A stretch of DNA of 64,000 nucleotides from Rhypophila decipiens (lineage: Eukaryota > Ascomycota > Sordariomycetes > Sordariales > Naviculisporaceae), in the NCBI GenBank assembly GCA_033297075.1, contig MU858076.1:125720-189719 (forward strand). The letters are read 5' to 3'. The position numbers and the translations under genes were made by a program. Positions within the stretch are counted from its first letter, which is position 1. Each line of letters opens with the position of its first letter. The notes beneath the pieces were generated by a model. It was not told the origin of the DNA. It was given only the letters and a program-made list of their open reading frames with translations, and searched no databases. Positions 30,166 to 41,145 of the stretch are shown here, piece by piece.

Positions 30166-31092
30166 GTATTTTAACCAACGAGAATTGATCTTGCGGTCAT
30201 ATCTGGCAATCACCCACTGGAGGTCATCTTGGTGCTGAGAAGGAAGGGGAAATGATGGGGAAACATTAGAGGTGCATCTTGCCTGTTAAGAAAGCTTGGA
30301 AATGGAACTTGAAGAGTCGTCTGTCATTATCTGTGTTTGGAAATTGGACTGGTGCCTGTATATGAATGCAGTGGTGCTGGTTTAACAACCATTTTAACAA
30401 ACCCTAAGATAGTGTCATCTTTGTTCTTTGTGGTGTTTTGAGAAGATAGTACTGTTCACGATCCTCCATTCTGGCCATGACAGACTCCAAGTAAAAGTCA
30501 TGGTGCCTTAGCGCTGCAGCATCAACCAATGCATGTGATCCCCTTTCTTGCCTTTCTTATTTTTGCTGTCGTAACCTTCGCGGCGTCGCCGTCCCCGTGA
30601 AGTCACTTGATCGATTCACATAACTTTATTAATTTCACAGGTCACCGGTCATGAAAGACATTGGAAGTGAATTCAGATATAGACGAAAACAACATGGTAA
30701 AAAGTCCACGCAGAGCCTCGTAGGAAATTACACCAGCGCCTAACCTTGCTTGTTCAAGTCATCAGCTTCTTTGCTATGGACTTTTTCATCCTCTTCGGAA
30801 AGAGAAGTGTAATCATGCATGTGCATCATGTTTCATTGTATCTCACTTCAAACCTTATTTCACAAAGTTTTCAACTGACCACATGTGAGAAAGTTAATGA
30901 GACAATGTCACGGCCGGCCCGGGAGAATGGTTTAGAAGGTTAAGTTAGATGGCATGAATATCTGATAAAAAGAAAGGTTTTCTGCAGGGGCTTCCGGTTT
31001 CCTAGATTCACAACTGTTCCGAATCATTTCAAAGCCGTCTCCATCCATCCATTATTGATGATTCATTTCCTTTGGTTCTCATCAAGACCACA
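30166..31092. other. Intergenic with one dispersed-repeat copy
   Basis: 3' flank of the precursor gene, then about 900 bases without a gene. A short dispersed repeat (GTGCCTGTATATGAATGCAG..., 30349-30400) occurs here; relatives are at 34437 and 52113. Confidence 0.45.
30349..30400 (+). repeat. Short dispersed repeat, copy 1
   Basis: Core GTGCCTGTATATGAATGCAG followed by TGGTGC and a TTTAACAA stretch. Similar to 34437-34490 (GTGCCTGTATATGAAAGTAG TGGTGC) and, more weakly, 52113-52165. Confidence 0.45.
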
Positions 31093-31747
31093 ATGGCCCC
31101 AGTCTTGCCAAGTCTCTCGGAGTCGCTGAGAAATACGACGGCGTTTGCGGCAATGATTCCACTGTTACAACCTCGAGACCAGACTGATAATGGTACGCAA
31201 TGCTGGATATGATCTTGACTTTCTTTCCAGCTAATCAATGAACACTTCAATAGGCTCGGCAACTCCCCCCGAGTGTTCCTGTCCACCTGCACTTTCACAT
31301 AGCGCGGTCGGTGGCATTATCGCCGCTACGGTTATTGTGGTGTTCATTTTTGCAGTTAGTCTTTGTGGGTGCTGTTCCATCATGATGTACCAAGCAGAGA
31401 AGACGACAAGAGCCCGGCTCAAATACGGGCCGAAAACTCCAGCGGAAACACCTGCAAAGAAACAGCCAGTCGCCGAGGGTTCTTCAACAGCCGAACCTTC
31501 TGCCCATATTGCGGCACCACAGCTCGCAACGAATTCGGTACCATCAACAAATCCAACAAGCGCTGATAAAACAGAACAGTGTTTCAACGTTCCTGACATG
31601 GGAATAGAGATGGGCTATTTGCTTGAACGGCAGAAGAAAGTTCAGGTGAGACGTGACAGATTGCTGGAACTGGAGAGGCTGGACAGGGAACCGGAATTTC
31701 TACGAGAGCAGCTGAGACGACGTGGTGGACATGATGCCGTACATTAG
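31093..31747 (+). CDS. Single-pass membrane protein with coiled C-terminus, 197 aa
   Basis: Exons 31093-31192 and 31254-31747 (GTACGC...AATAG intron, phases close). The N-terminal 60 residues (MAPVLPSLSESLRNTTAF...) include an N-glycosylation-type site and a PPECSCPP motif and are likely extracellular. A strong helix, GGIIAATVIVVFIFAVSLCGCC (about residues 65-86), ends in a Cys cluster that could be palmitoylated. The cytosolic tail is Pro/Ala/Thr-rich, then Arg/Glu/Leu-rich (VRRDRLLELERLDREPEFL), with coiled-coil character. The layout resembles small fungal sensor-like proteins of unknown role. Whether it belongs to the peptide locus is unknown. Confidence 0.6.
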
Positions 31748-32389
31748 CCACCTCCATAAAGGAAAAAAGGGCGACACTGTCACATTGAGAATTCTCTCAG
31801 AAAAGCAATCAACGTTCAGTCGATTTTTCCAACATTCTGAAGTTATAACGTTAGTTTGTAACGGGAATTCCTTAGGTCTCTCTCAGTTTCCAAACCACGT
31901 CTCAACATCTAATTTATCCTTAGACCATTTAGGTTTCGGGTAGGTGGGAGCCTTCCATGGGTTCTTATCGTCCTGGGCAGAAACCTGACCTTCATGGTTG
32001 TGCCTGCAGGTTTATCCTCTCTCAGTATCGTTGGAAAGCTTACACGAGAGGCAGTGCCCTGGAGATCCCTACCAGAGACCCAAAAGCTTGATACATGCCT
32101 GTGTGACCTAGTTCCCCTGGTGCGCCGAAAAATGCCAGCACAATATACCATGTCGATCCAAATTGGGCCTGAGGCTTTAATATTCGACACGCGGGATTGG
32201 ACGCCAGAGCTGCGAGTCAAGCGGGGAAGCGTTGGGCAGATTTTCTGGCAGATTTTCACACCTTTTTCCTTCCCGCCCACACTTGTGCAGTTTTTCACGG
32301 GCCGCAACTTGCTCACCAGCAGTACAAGTTCGGGCGTTGACCCATCCCATCGTGTGTATCTTCACAATCACCACATCAAGTTATTAACA
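31748..32389. other. Intergenic
   Basis: Upstream region of the STAND-N-type gene. A plus-strand frame opens from 31994 in phase with MSFGW, but residues before that Met look non-coding (MVVPAGLSSLS...), so I keep the later start. Confidence 0.4.
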
Positions 32390-34000
32390 ATGTCGTTCGG
32401 ATGGTCAGCCGGCGACATCGCCGCCGCGATAAAGCTCGCGCATCGCGTCTACGATGCCCTAGACAGCTGCCATGGAGCCAAGAAAGAATATCGCGAGGAG
32501 ACGTCATTTCTCAAGGAACTAATACAGACGCTTGAGCCGCTGAAGTCATTCACGGCATGGGGAGCTCATCCTGTGTATGGGAAGGACATTATAGACCGAG
32601 TCGCCTTCATGAAAGAGCCCGTCGAGAATATGCTCCAAGAGATCGTTAAACTGGAAGCCAGTCTGGGCGCTGGATCCAAAAGCGGCCGCCACCGAAATGT
32701 GCTGCCCAAATTGGAATGGCATTTTCGGATTTCGAAGCGGGTATTGGATTTGCGTACCCAGATAGGAGGTCACATGCGTATTCTCGACAGCCTCCTACAG
32801 AGGTTGACCTTGTTAGTGACGCTTGAGCCAAATTTTGATGGTCTTCGAACTGACTTATTTAACATTCTGTCAGGGACATCGTCTCGACAGTGCAACTCAC
32901 ATTACCAGATGTTTTTGTATCAGCATTTCAACGAAGAATAATACGACCAGACCTCATCAGGACGCTCAAGGAAATCGTGGACACATCAAACACAACAAAA
33001 CTCCTCTTTGAGCATGACACCTGAGCTTTATGCCGATCTGCGGTCCCAAATCGAGGATTTGAAGCGAATAACGACAAACTCAGGGAGGTTCAGATCCAGT
33101 TTGAGAAGGTTCTTCGTTCCGACAGATTAGGCTCAGTCGGACCACCACTGAGGCTCGCTAGTTCCCCGAGCTCGCAATCTTCCGTGGGTAACGAGTTAAA
33201 TCATGTGGACTCCATGACACAAAGGACGTTAACCAGACCGATGGTGAACGACGATGCCGAGGTCGATCAGGATGCAGCCCGAGAGTCATTACGCGAAGTC
33301 TACTACCTCGTATTGCTCTATTTGGGCATGTTTCTTAAAAATCTCTTGTGAGCTTAATCCTCTCCCTTGGTTGTTAATCCGAAGAACTAACCGTCATATT
33401 CCCCAGTCTCATGCTTTCACAATACTGCAGGCCGCCCAGACAACTTGTGCCCACCTTACTTGCCAGTATGAACATAACGTTTCTCGACCCACTAGGTCGC
33501 CCCCCACGTATTCTGCCATTCGAATTCTTCGGCGATTTCGAGGTAAGAGTTGGCTTTACTAAACAGAATTTGAAACTAGCTTCACTACTAATATCAAAGC
33601 TTCACTCGAGATATCGCCGCTCTAGGTTAAGGTCAAGAGACCTCGCTTTTGGAGTCTTTCGGAAACGGATTACAATGAAGGCTCACAAGCAGACAACAGT
33701 TCTTTAGGGTGTTTCTACAGAAAGAGTTTCGCACTTTAACGCCCGTTCGACGTGGCCAATACCTACTTATGGACAATCAGCACAACCATCCACTTAACCA
33801 AGCCAACTGGCATTGCCATGCTTCTCCCGGTAGTATCATAACAATGGCAGCGTTGATGGTTAGCCTCGGCGAGAATGAAGAGGCCAGTCGGTGCCCTGAC
33901 CAGGCATGCAGGGGCAGTTGGCCCACACGTGCGCCAAAGACATGGGTAAAATGGTCAGAGCCTTACTCGATTGACCCTGTCTTGACATGTGGCTCTTGAA
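32390..34000 (+). pseudogene. Decayed STAND-N-type / ubiquitin-like (ULD) gene
   Basis: The first two exons are intact: 32390-32811 and 32874-33024, joined by GTTAGT...CTGTCAG. They encode 190 residues beginning MSFGWSAGDIAAAIKLAHRVYDALD, a widespread fungal N-terminal domain (helical, STAND/NLR-associated). A TGA at 33022 then ends the frame, but homologous coding continues. PELYADLRSQIEDLKR continues in another phase. After a second slip near 33045 comes NDKLREVQIQFEKVL up to about 33345. A spliced segment follows with ITFLDPLGRPPRILPFEFFGDFE (33475-33543), and RGQYLLMDNQH lies at about 33750. The LDPLGR...PFEFF pattern resembles the fungal ubiquitin-like ULD domain of this gene type. Multiple frame breaks make it a pseudogene, although the N-terminal piece could still be translated. 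Confidence 0.65.
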
Positions 34001-34588
34001 CTAACAGTAGTTTAGTCCAGTCTGCGACAAAGAAGTATATTCGTCAGCCTAACAATATGGACTCATTGCGCCTGGGTCTGGTCATGCTGAGCTAACTGCA
34101 CTCAGACATGGAGATGATGGTTTCCCTGTTTCATCAAATGTCGAGAAAGACACAGAAGGAAATTCTCTATTTAGACGGATTATGCGGCTTTCGAGATCCT
34201 CATATCGAGGGGTGGATGATGGCTCAGATTCTGATGACGACTATGAGCCGCCCTATTATAGATAGCAGGAGCTGCGTCGCAGTTAGGCAACGCTGCTCTC
34301 ACATACTGGCACCGGTATTCCTATACACGGTCCCTACTATTGTAAACGAAATGCCCTGACTAGGCTGGGATGGAGCGTTGACTGGCTACAACAAAGGTCT
34401 TGGACTGGCCGGAATAAATGACTTGACATGCCAGAAAGTGGTGCCTGTATATGAAAGTAGTGGTGCACGTTTATTAGACCCCCTATAAGTAACACACGGT
34501 CACTCTGCCTTAACTACAAAGACCAGTTGAGATGGTTCATTTCACACCCCATTTTAAGACAAAAACTAAACTGGCCATGAGTCTATCT
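34001..34588. other. Intergenic with dispersed-repeat copy 2
   Basis: Contains 34437-34490 of the short dispersed repeat. A weak plus-strand frame at 34108-34359 may be a last trace of the preceding pseudogene. Nothing else seen. Confidence 0.4.
34437..34490 (+). repeat. Short dispersed repeat, copy 2
   Basis: AGTGGTGCCTGTATATGAAA, then GTAGTGGTGC and TTATTAGACCCCCTATA. The same order of blocks is found near 52113-52165 (GTGCCTATATACGAAGG, then TAATAGTGCC and TAATGCCCCCTTATA). Confidence 0.45.
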
Positions 34589-35824
34589 CTATGCCCGATA
34601 GTTCCCTGTGGTTGCATGGTGTCCTTCGTACTGCGGGGGATACACATGGCCCATCTGAGTCCCGTTCTGGTAACCGCCCATCCCTCCTGCGGGCATGGCC
34701 GGGTCCTGATATGCTGGCTGGCTATACTGATTCATCCCACCATTCGCAACCCCGTGCTGCTGGGTTTGGTCAGGAAGGGATCCAAAACCACCAGTCCCGC
34801 CACCCGGCTGGACAGATCCATCAGCCCACAGGTTATGTCGAACCACAAAGCTGAGCAACAACAAAACAATGGCCCCGAGCCAATGTTCCAGAATCGGCAG
34901 GATGATCACCTGCGCGTTGTCTTCTTGCTGGCTGGACCATCCGCTCTGTTGTCTGTCCCTGATCACCACAGCCAAATCATAGCAGCATCGGACGGCCCAT
35001 AGGAACGAAGCCACCAGGATGAATGCAGGTATCTGTCATATATCAGTCACTCTGAACCATCCACTAATTAAGACGTTGGATTGCACATACCTTTCCCAAA
35101 ACCCCCTGCGGAAGGGCCTTATTCCTACCCTTCAACTTGCCCAAAACATACGCAGCCGTGCCCCCAGCAATCAGCGTCATGACCACAAGGGTAAGATCGA
35201 TAACCAGCATCAACCAAAACAGCGCCCGACTATCATAGCGCGACTCGCTATCAGACCCCGAAACCAAGGCTACTGTACGTCCAAACAGGGCAATATCAAA
35301 GATGAGCAGAATCACTGCCCCAATGAGCGTGTCCAGACGAAGGAATCTCCATCTCTTTGTCTGGCCCAGGACGACATACCAACTTCCCAGGGCTGCGAGG
35401 TAGAGTGCGCTTGTTATCCCGATCGCTGCTGCTATAATGAGCAAGTCCCCAGTTAGGGCTAGGTAAACTGCTGCGGAGATTGCGGTTGGGGATCCGGAGC
35501 CTGCTGTTTCGGCGGCAACGAGGGAAAGGGCGGTTGTGCCTAGGATGAGGCCTCTATTTTGTGACGAGTTGGGTTAGTGTACCGATGCATGAGACTGCAT
35601 TCAGCAAGATAACCGAGTTTATCTTGATATGATGAGGGCACGTACAATGCGTAAATTGGGGGCGTGAGTAGAAGAAAGAGACGGGCAAGTCGTATCGGCG
35701 GCGAAAGGACTGTTGAGATTCGGCGGCGGTGTTTCAGGATCAAGACCCAGGCAACGAGAATCCCAACGACTGGGAGAATAGTGAGGCCCGCGGAGGCGGA
35801 ATATGCGGCGGTATAATTCCACAT
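34589..35824 (-). CDS. Seven-helix membrane protein, 361 aa
   Basis: Exons 35824-35646, 35553-35091 and 35032-34589; introns GTACGT...ATAG and GTATGT...GACAG; phases close to 362 codons. Hydrophobic helices, in order: SAGLTILPVVGILVAWVLIL; LARLFLLLTPPIYAL; LILGTTALSLVAAE; LIIAAAIGITSALYLAALGSWYVV; LDTLIGAVILLIFDIALFG; LFWLMLVIDLTLVVMTLIAG; and two in the last exon (FILVASFLWAVRCCYD, LGAIVLLLLSFVV). The C-terminal 75 residues are Gly/Gln/Tyr-rich and disordered (GGMNQYSQPAYQ, YPPQYEGHH). The topology resembles fungal seven-helix receptor-like proteins of unknown ligand. I cannot name the family. Confidence 0.75.
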
Positions 35825-36792
35825 TTTGATGACCTCTTGATGTTGTTATCGGGAAACAGGAAAGGCGAGCTGTCTCGAGGGCATTTGTATGTTCTGTTTC
35901 GAAGGTGTTGTGGATCGTTTAAGGGTGCGTTTTGTAGTGGCTGGAAAAAAAAGGTTAAAACAATAGTGGCGCTAGACACCAACGTCAGGAGAAAGTCTAA
36001 TGCAAAACGTACTATATAATGTCAGCTCAGAGCAATGGATGTCATTCAGGGTTCAGGACTGGAGCCTAATAATGTTTATTTGCTCTGCGTCATGTCGCCT
36101 TTTAACATGTAACGGGCCGGAAGAGCGGCACTAGGTGTACACTGGCGGCCGCGGACCAGCTGACCAAGATGCCCATTTATGAATGTTCTTAATGTCCAAA
36201 GTATGGTGGATGGTAAGTCAGATTATGGTTATGAGGCAGAGTTTGTGGTTGTCGCGGTCTTGGACTGCGTGTGCCAAGGGCGAAGGATTACAGGGGTCTT
36301 GGGTGACATCACCGATGTAACAGGAGAAAGAGGCGCGGGTAGATCGGCATTTGGGATAGTTCTTGCATAAAACACTCCCATTATGGCAAACAACATCCGA
36401 AAAGGGCAAATGGCAGGCGCAGTTCCTGCAACCACTCGTCGGGGCTAAAACGCCTCCTGACAAGAAGTGGGCCGTTCTTCACTTCTTGTCAGCAGTAAAA
36501 ACGAGCCGTCGAACAAAAGACGTGAGCGGCTTTGGGATCCTGCCTGGCCCAGGCTTCCACGTGGCTTCGCAGGAAGCATGTCATGACCTGGCTTGGCACG
36601 TGCTGGGGCAGTGAAATTGTTGAACAGTTGGGGAAACAGCAGTTGGCACGTGGTTGGCTGGCTTCTCTCAGTACGAGTCACATGAGTGCCTGTAACCAAA
36701 ATGTTGATTGCAGGACAAGAGGCAATCGAAAGGGCGTACTCATCCATCCATTGTATTGGGATGTCCTGAAAATGATTACCAAAACATTTTGT
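35825..36792. other. Intergenic
   Basis: Promoter of the seven-helix protein and 3' flank of the DUF1308 gene. The GACAAGAAGTGGGCCGTTCT / CACTTCTTGTC segment near 36460-36490 forms a short inverted repeat. No gene seen. Confidence 0.45.
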
Positions 36793-38721
36793 CTAGGTTT
36801 GCTCATCGTCTTCTTCTTCCTCCTCCTCACCCTCGCCCTCCTCCAGCCCTTCTTTTTCCCGCTTCTCACGTCTACTCATCCTCCGTCCATAACTTTGCTT
36901 CTCCTCATGCCCGACTCCGTCCCACGTTTTCGTATCAGGCAGCCCATACGTGCTGATCCCCCTTCCCCAGGTAGTCCACGGGTTGGTCCAGCGAATTACC
37001 TCGTTAGGAATGTCAACATCAGCCGACTCCTCTCCCTCCTCGGCCAGCATATCTCTCCAGTTCTTCGGCTTGTCTCTGTGAATGAGATAGCCTCCCAAAT
37101 GACGATGCCATACATCAGGTGGTCGCTCATTCTTTTCATCGGGTCTGGTAGTCGCTGCGGTAAAGTAATGCGTAGCTAGGGATAACTGGATCTGACGCTC
37201 AATTCCTCGGTGGCCCGTTATCGTGGTCATGTCATGTGCCCATCCGTACAAATAGACCGATCTGTTCAACCTGGAGAGGTCTTGGGCCACGCCAGCAGCT
37301 ATGGGTGGTACCTTGCCCGAGGCAACCAATTCGTCGACCTGTTCGAGCCTGACGTCCTCGACAATCTGCACCGGTAGGTTAAGATCATCTGGTATTGGCA
37401 CATTCGACCATTTTTGCAGCTCCTGGCGGATCTGAGCGACTGTCATGCCAGCATTAGTAGAGGTGAGGAGGACCAAAGATGCTCTGACTTCCTCTGAGTG
37501 TGTCGAGATTGCACCAATAAGCTGGCGGAAGTACTTGGCCGCGAATTGAGTACAAACCAGCTTCTTCCCTCTCAAGGCCGGGTAAAGCACATTGGCAAGA
37601 ATGTCCTGTCGCGAGACCAATTCGTTACTCTCCGTCTCGTGATCAAGCACCGATTTTGTAATGATCCTTTGCTGCGAAAGCGGTTGCAGGGATACCGGCC
37701 CATGGTGCAAGTCCGTCACAAGTGCAGTGAGCGCACTTGGATCCAAATTCGCCGTCTCGGTGATCCGTCCACAATCATCGCCCACCAGCGGATCACGATC
37801 ATTCACCAGCGCGACAATGGCTTCCTCCAGCGGCGGTGGCGCATCCTCAAGAAAGACACTCCCCGCGCAGCTGATGGTGATCTTGACATCCTCGCCGCCC
37901 ATACTGCCCCTGACATAGCTCAACATGCGATTCACAACATCCGACTCGCCCTCCCGCAAGCTCGGCAAAACAAGATGCAAGTGGTGACAATGATTCCACC
38001 TCGCCGCCAGAATGATCTTTCTAATGCCCTCCGCAAACTCGGTATTCCCCAGTCCACCTTCCCCATCCTCCTCATCATCAGAAAGATCCTCTTCGTCACT
38101 CTCCCAGCCTTCCGTAACGACCTGATAACCCAGCGTCCGCGGCGAGATACTCACAAACTTGAGCCAAGTCGCGCCGCTATCCACAACAGCATCTACACTG
38201 ACCGTCTTTTCCTGAAACCGCTGGTCTTTATACGCCAACCAACCTTCTCCCTCGCCAACGGGTAATCGAGGACTTCTCGGAAATTCCTTGTTGATGCTCA
38301 CCAGGCCTCTGGATTTCTTCACCAAGCGCCATTTATCCTCCCAGCAGCACGATTTCATCCCAAAGTACTGGGCTGGGGAAATGCCGAGAGTACCATTTGC
38401 GGCGGCCTCGGGAGAGATAGAGACGGCATTCTTCTTTTGGATCATCTTGTCAAGCGCACGTTGTTGCACCCGGAGGAGACTGTTTAGTCCGCGGATTGGA
38501 TTGCGACAGGACTCTGCAGCGCTTTGGAGTTGTTGCAGCTCTGAGATGCACGTCGTCCATTGGGTTATGAGGGCGTCTATTGACTTGTCTAGCGGGGCTT
38601 CATCGTCGTCTGGGAACTTGTCTTTGGTGTTGTTGGCTTGGGTCGCATCGTCTGGGTGCTTGGGGGTCGGGCCAGTCATGATAGGGACGATCCTTGATTG
38701 GGCGCCATTTTGAGTTGCCAT
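36793..38721 (-). CDS. DUF1308 protein (C7orf25/UPF0415-like), 642 aa
   Basis: A single 642-codon exon. The middle part contains VDAVVDSGATWLKFVSISPRTL (about residue 180) and the C-terminal half LDPSALTALVTDLHHGP... and RGKKLVCTQFAAKYFRQLI. It continues towards VYLYGWAHDMTTITGHRGIERQ. This order matches DUF1308, a PIN-nuclease-like domain family conserved from fungi to humans. The family's biochemical role is not established. The acidic tract DEEDLSDDEEDGEGG near residue 215 and the Glu-rich C-terminus (EEGEGEEEEEEDDEQT) are low-complexity. It looks like a housekeeping gene, unlike the accessory genes around it. Confidence 0.8.
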   Translation of the reverse strand: MATQNGAQSRIVPIMTGPTPKHPDDATQANNTKDKFPDDDEAPLDKSIDALITQWTTCISELQQLQSAAESCRNPIRGLNSLLRVQQRALDKMIQKKNAVSISPEAAANGTLGISPAQYFGMKSCCWEDKWRLVKKSRGLVSINKEFPRSPRLPVGEGEGWLAYKDQRFQEKTVSVDAVVDSGATWLKFVSISPRTLGYQVVTEGWESDEEDLSDDEEDGEGGLGNTEFAEGIRKIILAARWNHCHHLHLVLPSLREGESDVVNRMLSYVRGSMGGEDVKITISCAGSVFLEDAPPPLEEAIVALVNDRDPLVGDDCGRITETANLDPSALTALVTDLHHGPVSLQPLSQQRIITKSVLDHETESNELVSRQDILANVLYPALRGKKLVCTQFAAKYFRQLIGAISTHSEEVRASLVLLTSTNAGMTVAQIRQELQKWSNVPIPDDLNLPVQIVEDVRLEQVDELVASGKVPPIAAGVAQDLSRLNRSVYLYGWAHDMTTITGHRGIERQIQLSLATHYFTAATTRPDEKNERPPDVWHRHLGGYLIHRDKPKNWRDMLAEEGEESADVDIPNEVIRWTNPWTTWGRGISTYGLPDTKTWDGVGHEEKQSYGRRMSRREKREKEGLEEGEGEEEEEEDDEQT

Positions 38722-40322
38722 TGTGTCGTGATGGCGGGGATCAAAGGGTGAGGTTTGAAGTTGAAGAGGTAAGTATCTGTGTCTATATCATCGTTGAACA
38801 ATCGGCAGAGAAGTTGAATATGCCTGTAAATAAGAAGTGCGGACAAATGATGGTCGCGAATGCCGATTTGAGTCACGGTGATGTGAACGTCGGGGTGGTG
38901 CAGTGTTGAGTGGAGTTGGATTTCTCAGGCAACAGTGCCCACTGCCAGCACCGGGCGACGAAGAGTGGAGCTCGGCGACGGGAAGAATCTCTGTCAGGTG
39001 GCCGCAATTCTGGCAGCTGTGGGATGCTGAGCTTGCCCAGGGTTAGGGTTGTGCCACAACAACGAGCCCCTGAGCTAAAGGGCTTGGGTAAACAGTCCAG
39101 ACTCCGCAGGAGACAAAGGAGACATTGACATCGCTGTTGATAAAGATTCAATCGACCAAATGTTAATGGCGTACAATTAGTTACCAGTGTCATGTCATGA
39201 CAATACTCGACAGGGCGTATTAACGCCCTTGTGAGTGCACCCAATGCAAGTCTTGCAAGTAATATGCTCCGCGCTCTCTCTTTGATGCATGATGATTAAC
39301 GTGGAGATGGGTTTGTTGACATGGTGGAATTGAAAGGAATGTTCTCCTGGCCAAATGGTGATGGGATGCTTACCCTTCTTCGGCTGCAATGGTGAAATGA
39401 CCCCGAAGCGAACCGTGAGACTGGGTACACTAACAGGACAGTGACACCAATCGTTTCTGTCTTATTTGTACCAGAACCTCTTAGGTGTCGTTTCACAGTA
39501 GGTATAGAGACTAGCCCTTGTTATCAAGCAAACTTAAATCAGGTCACCTTTGCGAGAACTTCGCCCCTTGTGTTATACCTGGAATAGAAACCAGTACTGT
39601 AAGATAATTTGCAGAGAACACGAAATAAGGTCTCATTGAGCGGCAGGATCCTTCTTGGCATTACCATCCCTTTCCGCCCATACATCAAGGATACGACCGT
39701 TCTCAAGACTGCTGATTCTCAGGTGAGGGTATCACTACATGTCGGTGTTCTTGTCCTACGCGAACAGCCTCCCCGTACCCTGAAATCAGCAGACTACCCC
39801 GCAAATGCCGCAAACAGAGCGGCCTTCGATGTTCCGGTCGAAAGCTGCAATCCACACGCTGTCAAATGACCCGTGGGCCGTCGGTTGGTTCGGGAATCCG
39901 ACCTCTTTCCCCATTGGATGTCCATAAAAGAGAATAAACGGCCGGACGCTGACACGGCCTACCACATGGCTGGACCGGTCCTAAGCCACCTAAGAAGGGG
40001 CTTAACCTATGAAGCATCAGTCTGTTGTAACATTCCGGATCATCTTGTCAAACTTGTCATTGTTACGTTGATTCTCACTGTCCAACTACAACCGAGTCCG
40101 TCAGCAGAGACGGATATTGATCCCAGACTAGTCCAGGTATATGATACGATGAGTGTGCGCGGGAGCGCCCTCTCCCTGGAATCCACTTGCCTGCGGACCA
40201 GTATCAAAGAAGCTTGTTCTGAGGTCATCTTTTTATTTTCGGTCTGTTGACGATAGCATTGAGATTACCTTCTACAGGAACAATTATCACACAGATTCCA
40301 TCCCCCATCCTCATCAGCAATC
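38722..40322. other. Intergenic, 1.6 kb
   Basis: Promoter of the DUF1308 gene on the left and of the secreted protein on the right. Short frames on both strands (for example 39873-40250) have no domain or signal peptide. No gene called. Confidence 0.45.
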
Positions 40323-40888
40323 ATGAAGATGCTCGTGCACCTTTTGCCACTCTGGACGCTCGTCTGGTATACATCCTTTCAGCATAAACAAATCACAATA
40401 ATGTCATCATCCACTTTCTAACACGCCCCCACAGTCCCGCACTCGCCCACCCGCAACATCACGACGGTAATGATTATTATGACAACGACGACGAAAGGCC
40501 CTGCCGACCTCCCACGCGCACGACAACCAAGGCCCCAACCACAACAACCAGTTTAGCAGCATCATGCACCTTTACAGGAACTCAAACCTTCTACTCCAGC
40601 GGCGGGTGCAACGGTCTGGCCTGCGAGACCGCTGGCTTCTGCATTATCGACGGTTTGTTCTTTCCCCTGTCACGGTCTTCTCAGCCTCTAAAAGATGCTG
40701 ACTCTACCAAACTCATAGCTGCCGCTACCAAGTCCTGCGGTTGTGACAGTCTCGTCATCGTCACCAAGACAACCACAATCTGCCCAACCAAGACCCCTTG
40801 CTACCAGTGCACCACTGGATGGGGCACCTTTATTGAGACCCAGTCGTGTACATCTACTACCATATCACCACATCCGATCTATACTTGA
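40323..40888 (+). CDS. Small secreted Thr/Cys-rich protein, 143 aa
   Basis: Three exons, 40323-40366, 40435-40652 and 40719-40888. Both introns are GT-AG with branch-like CTAAC, and phases close to 144 codons. A signal peptide, MKMLVHLLPLWTLVCPALA, is probably cut before HPQHH. A His/Asp/Tyr-rich patch and a Thr-rich linker (RTTTKAPTTTTSL) follow. The C-terminal domain has about ten cysteines (CTFTG, GGCNGLACET, FCIID, KSCGCDS, TICPTKTPCYQC, QSC). No GPI-type hydrophobic end. It looks like an extracellular or cell-wall protein or effector candidate. It is not a known family to me. Confidence 0.7.
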
Positions 40889-41145
40889 CTCAGGACAAAA
40901 GGTTGGGGCAAGTGTTGACTAGGAAATACTTACTAGGTAGACCTTGCCACCGTTTTGTCGAACGATGCAGACCGTGGCCGTATCTGATCTAACATCAGGG
41001 AAAGGGAATGTGACATTTCCAATGTATCATAATGGTCACGCAATAGTTGAGAAAAAGGCGAGCCCTTTTCTCCAAATAATAGATGTGTCTATATCCAATA
41101 AAAGGCGTGTAATATTCGAAAGGAAGGCATTAACCACGCAACACC

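Noticed and set aside
29686..30213. Long antisense frames across the precursor repeats
   Set aside because: They are mirror products of the repeated codons, with no start context, splice sites or signal peptide of their own.
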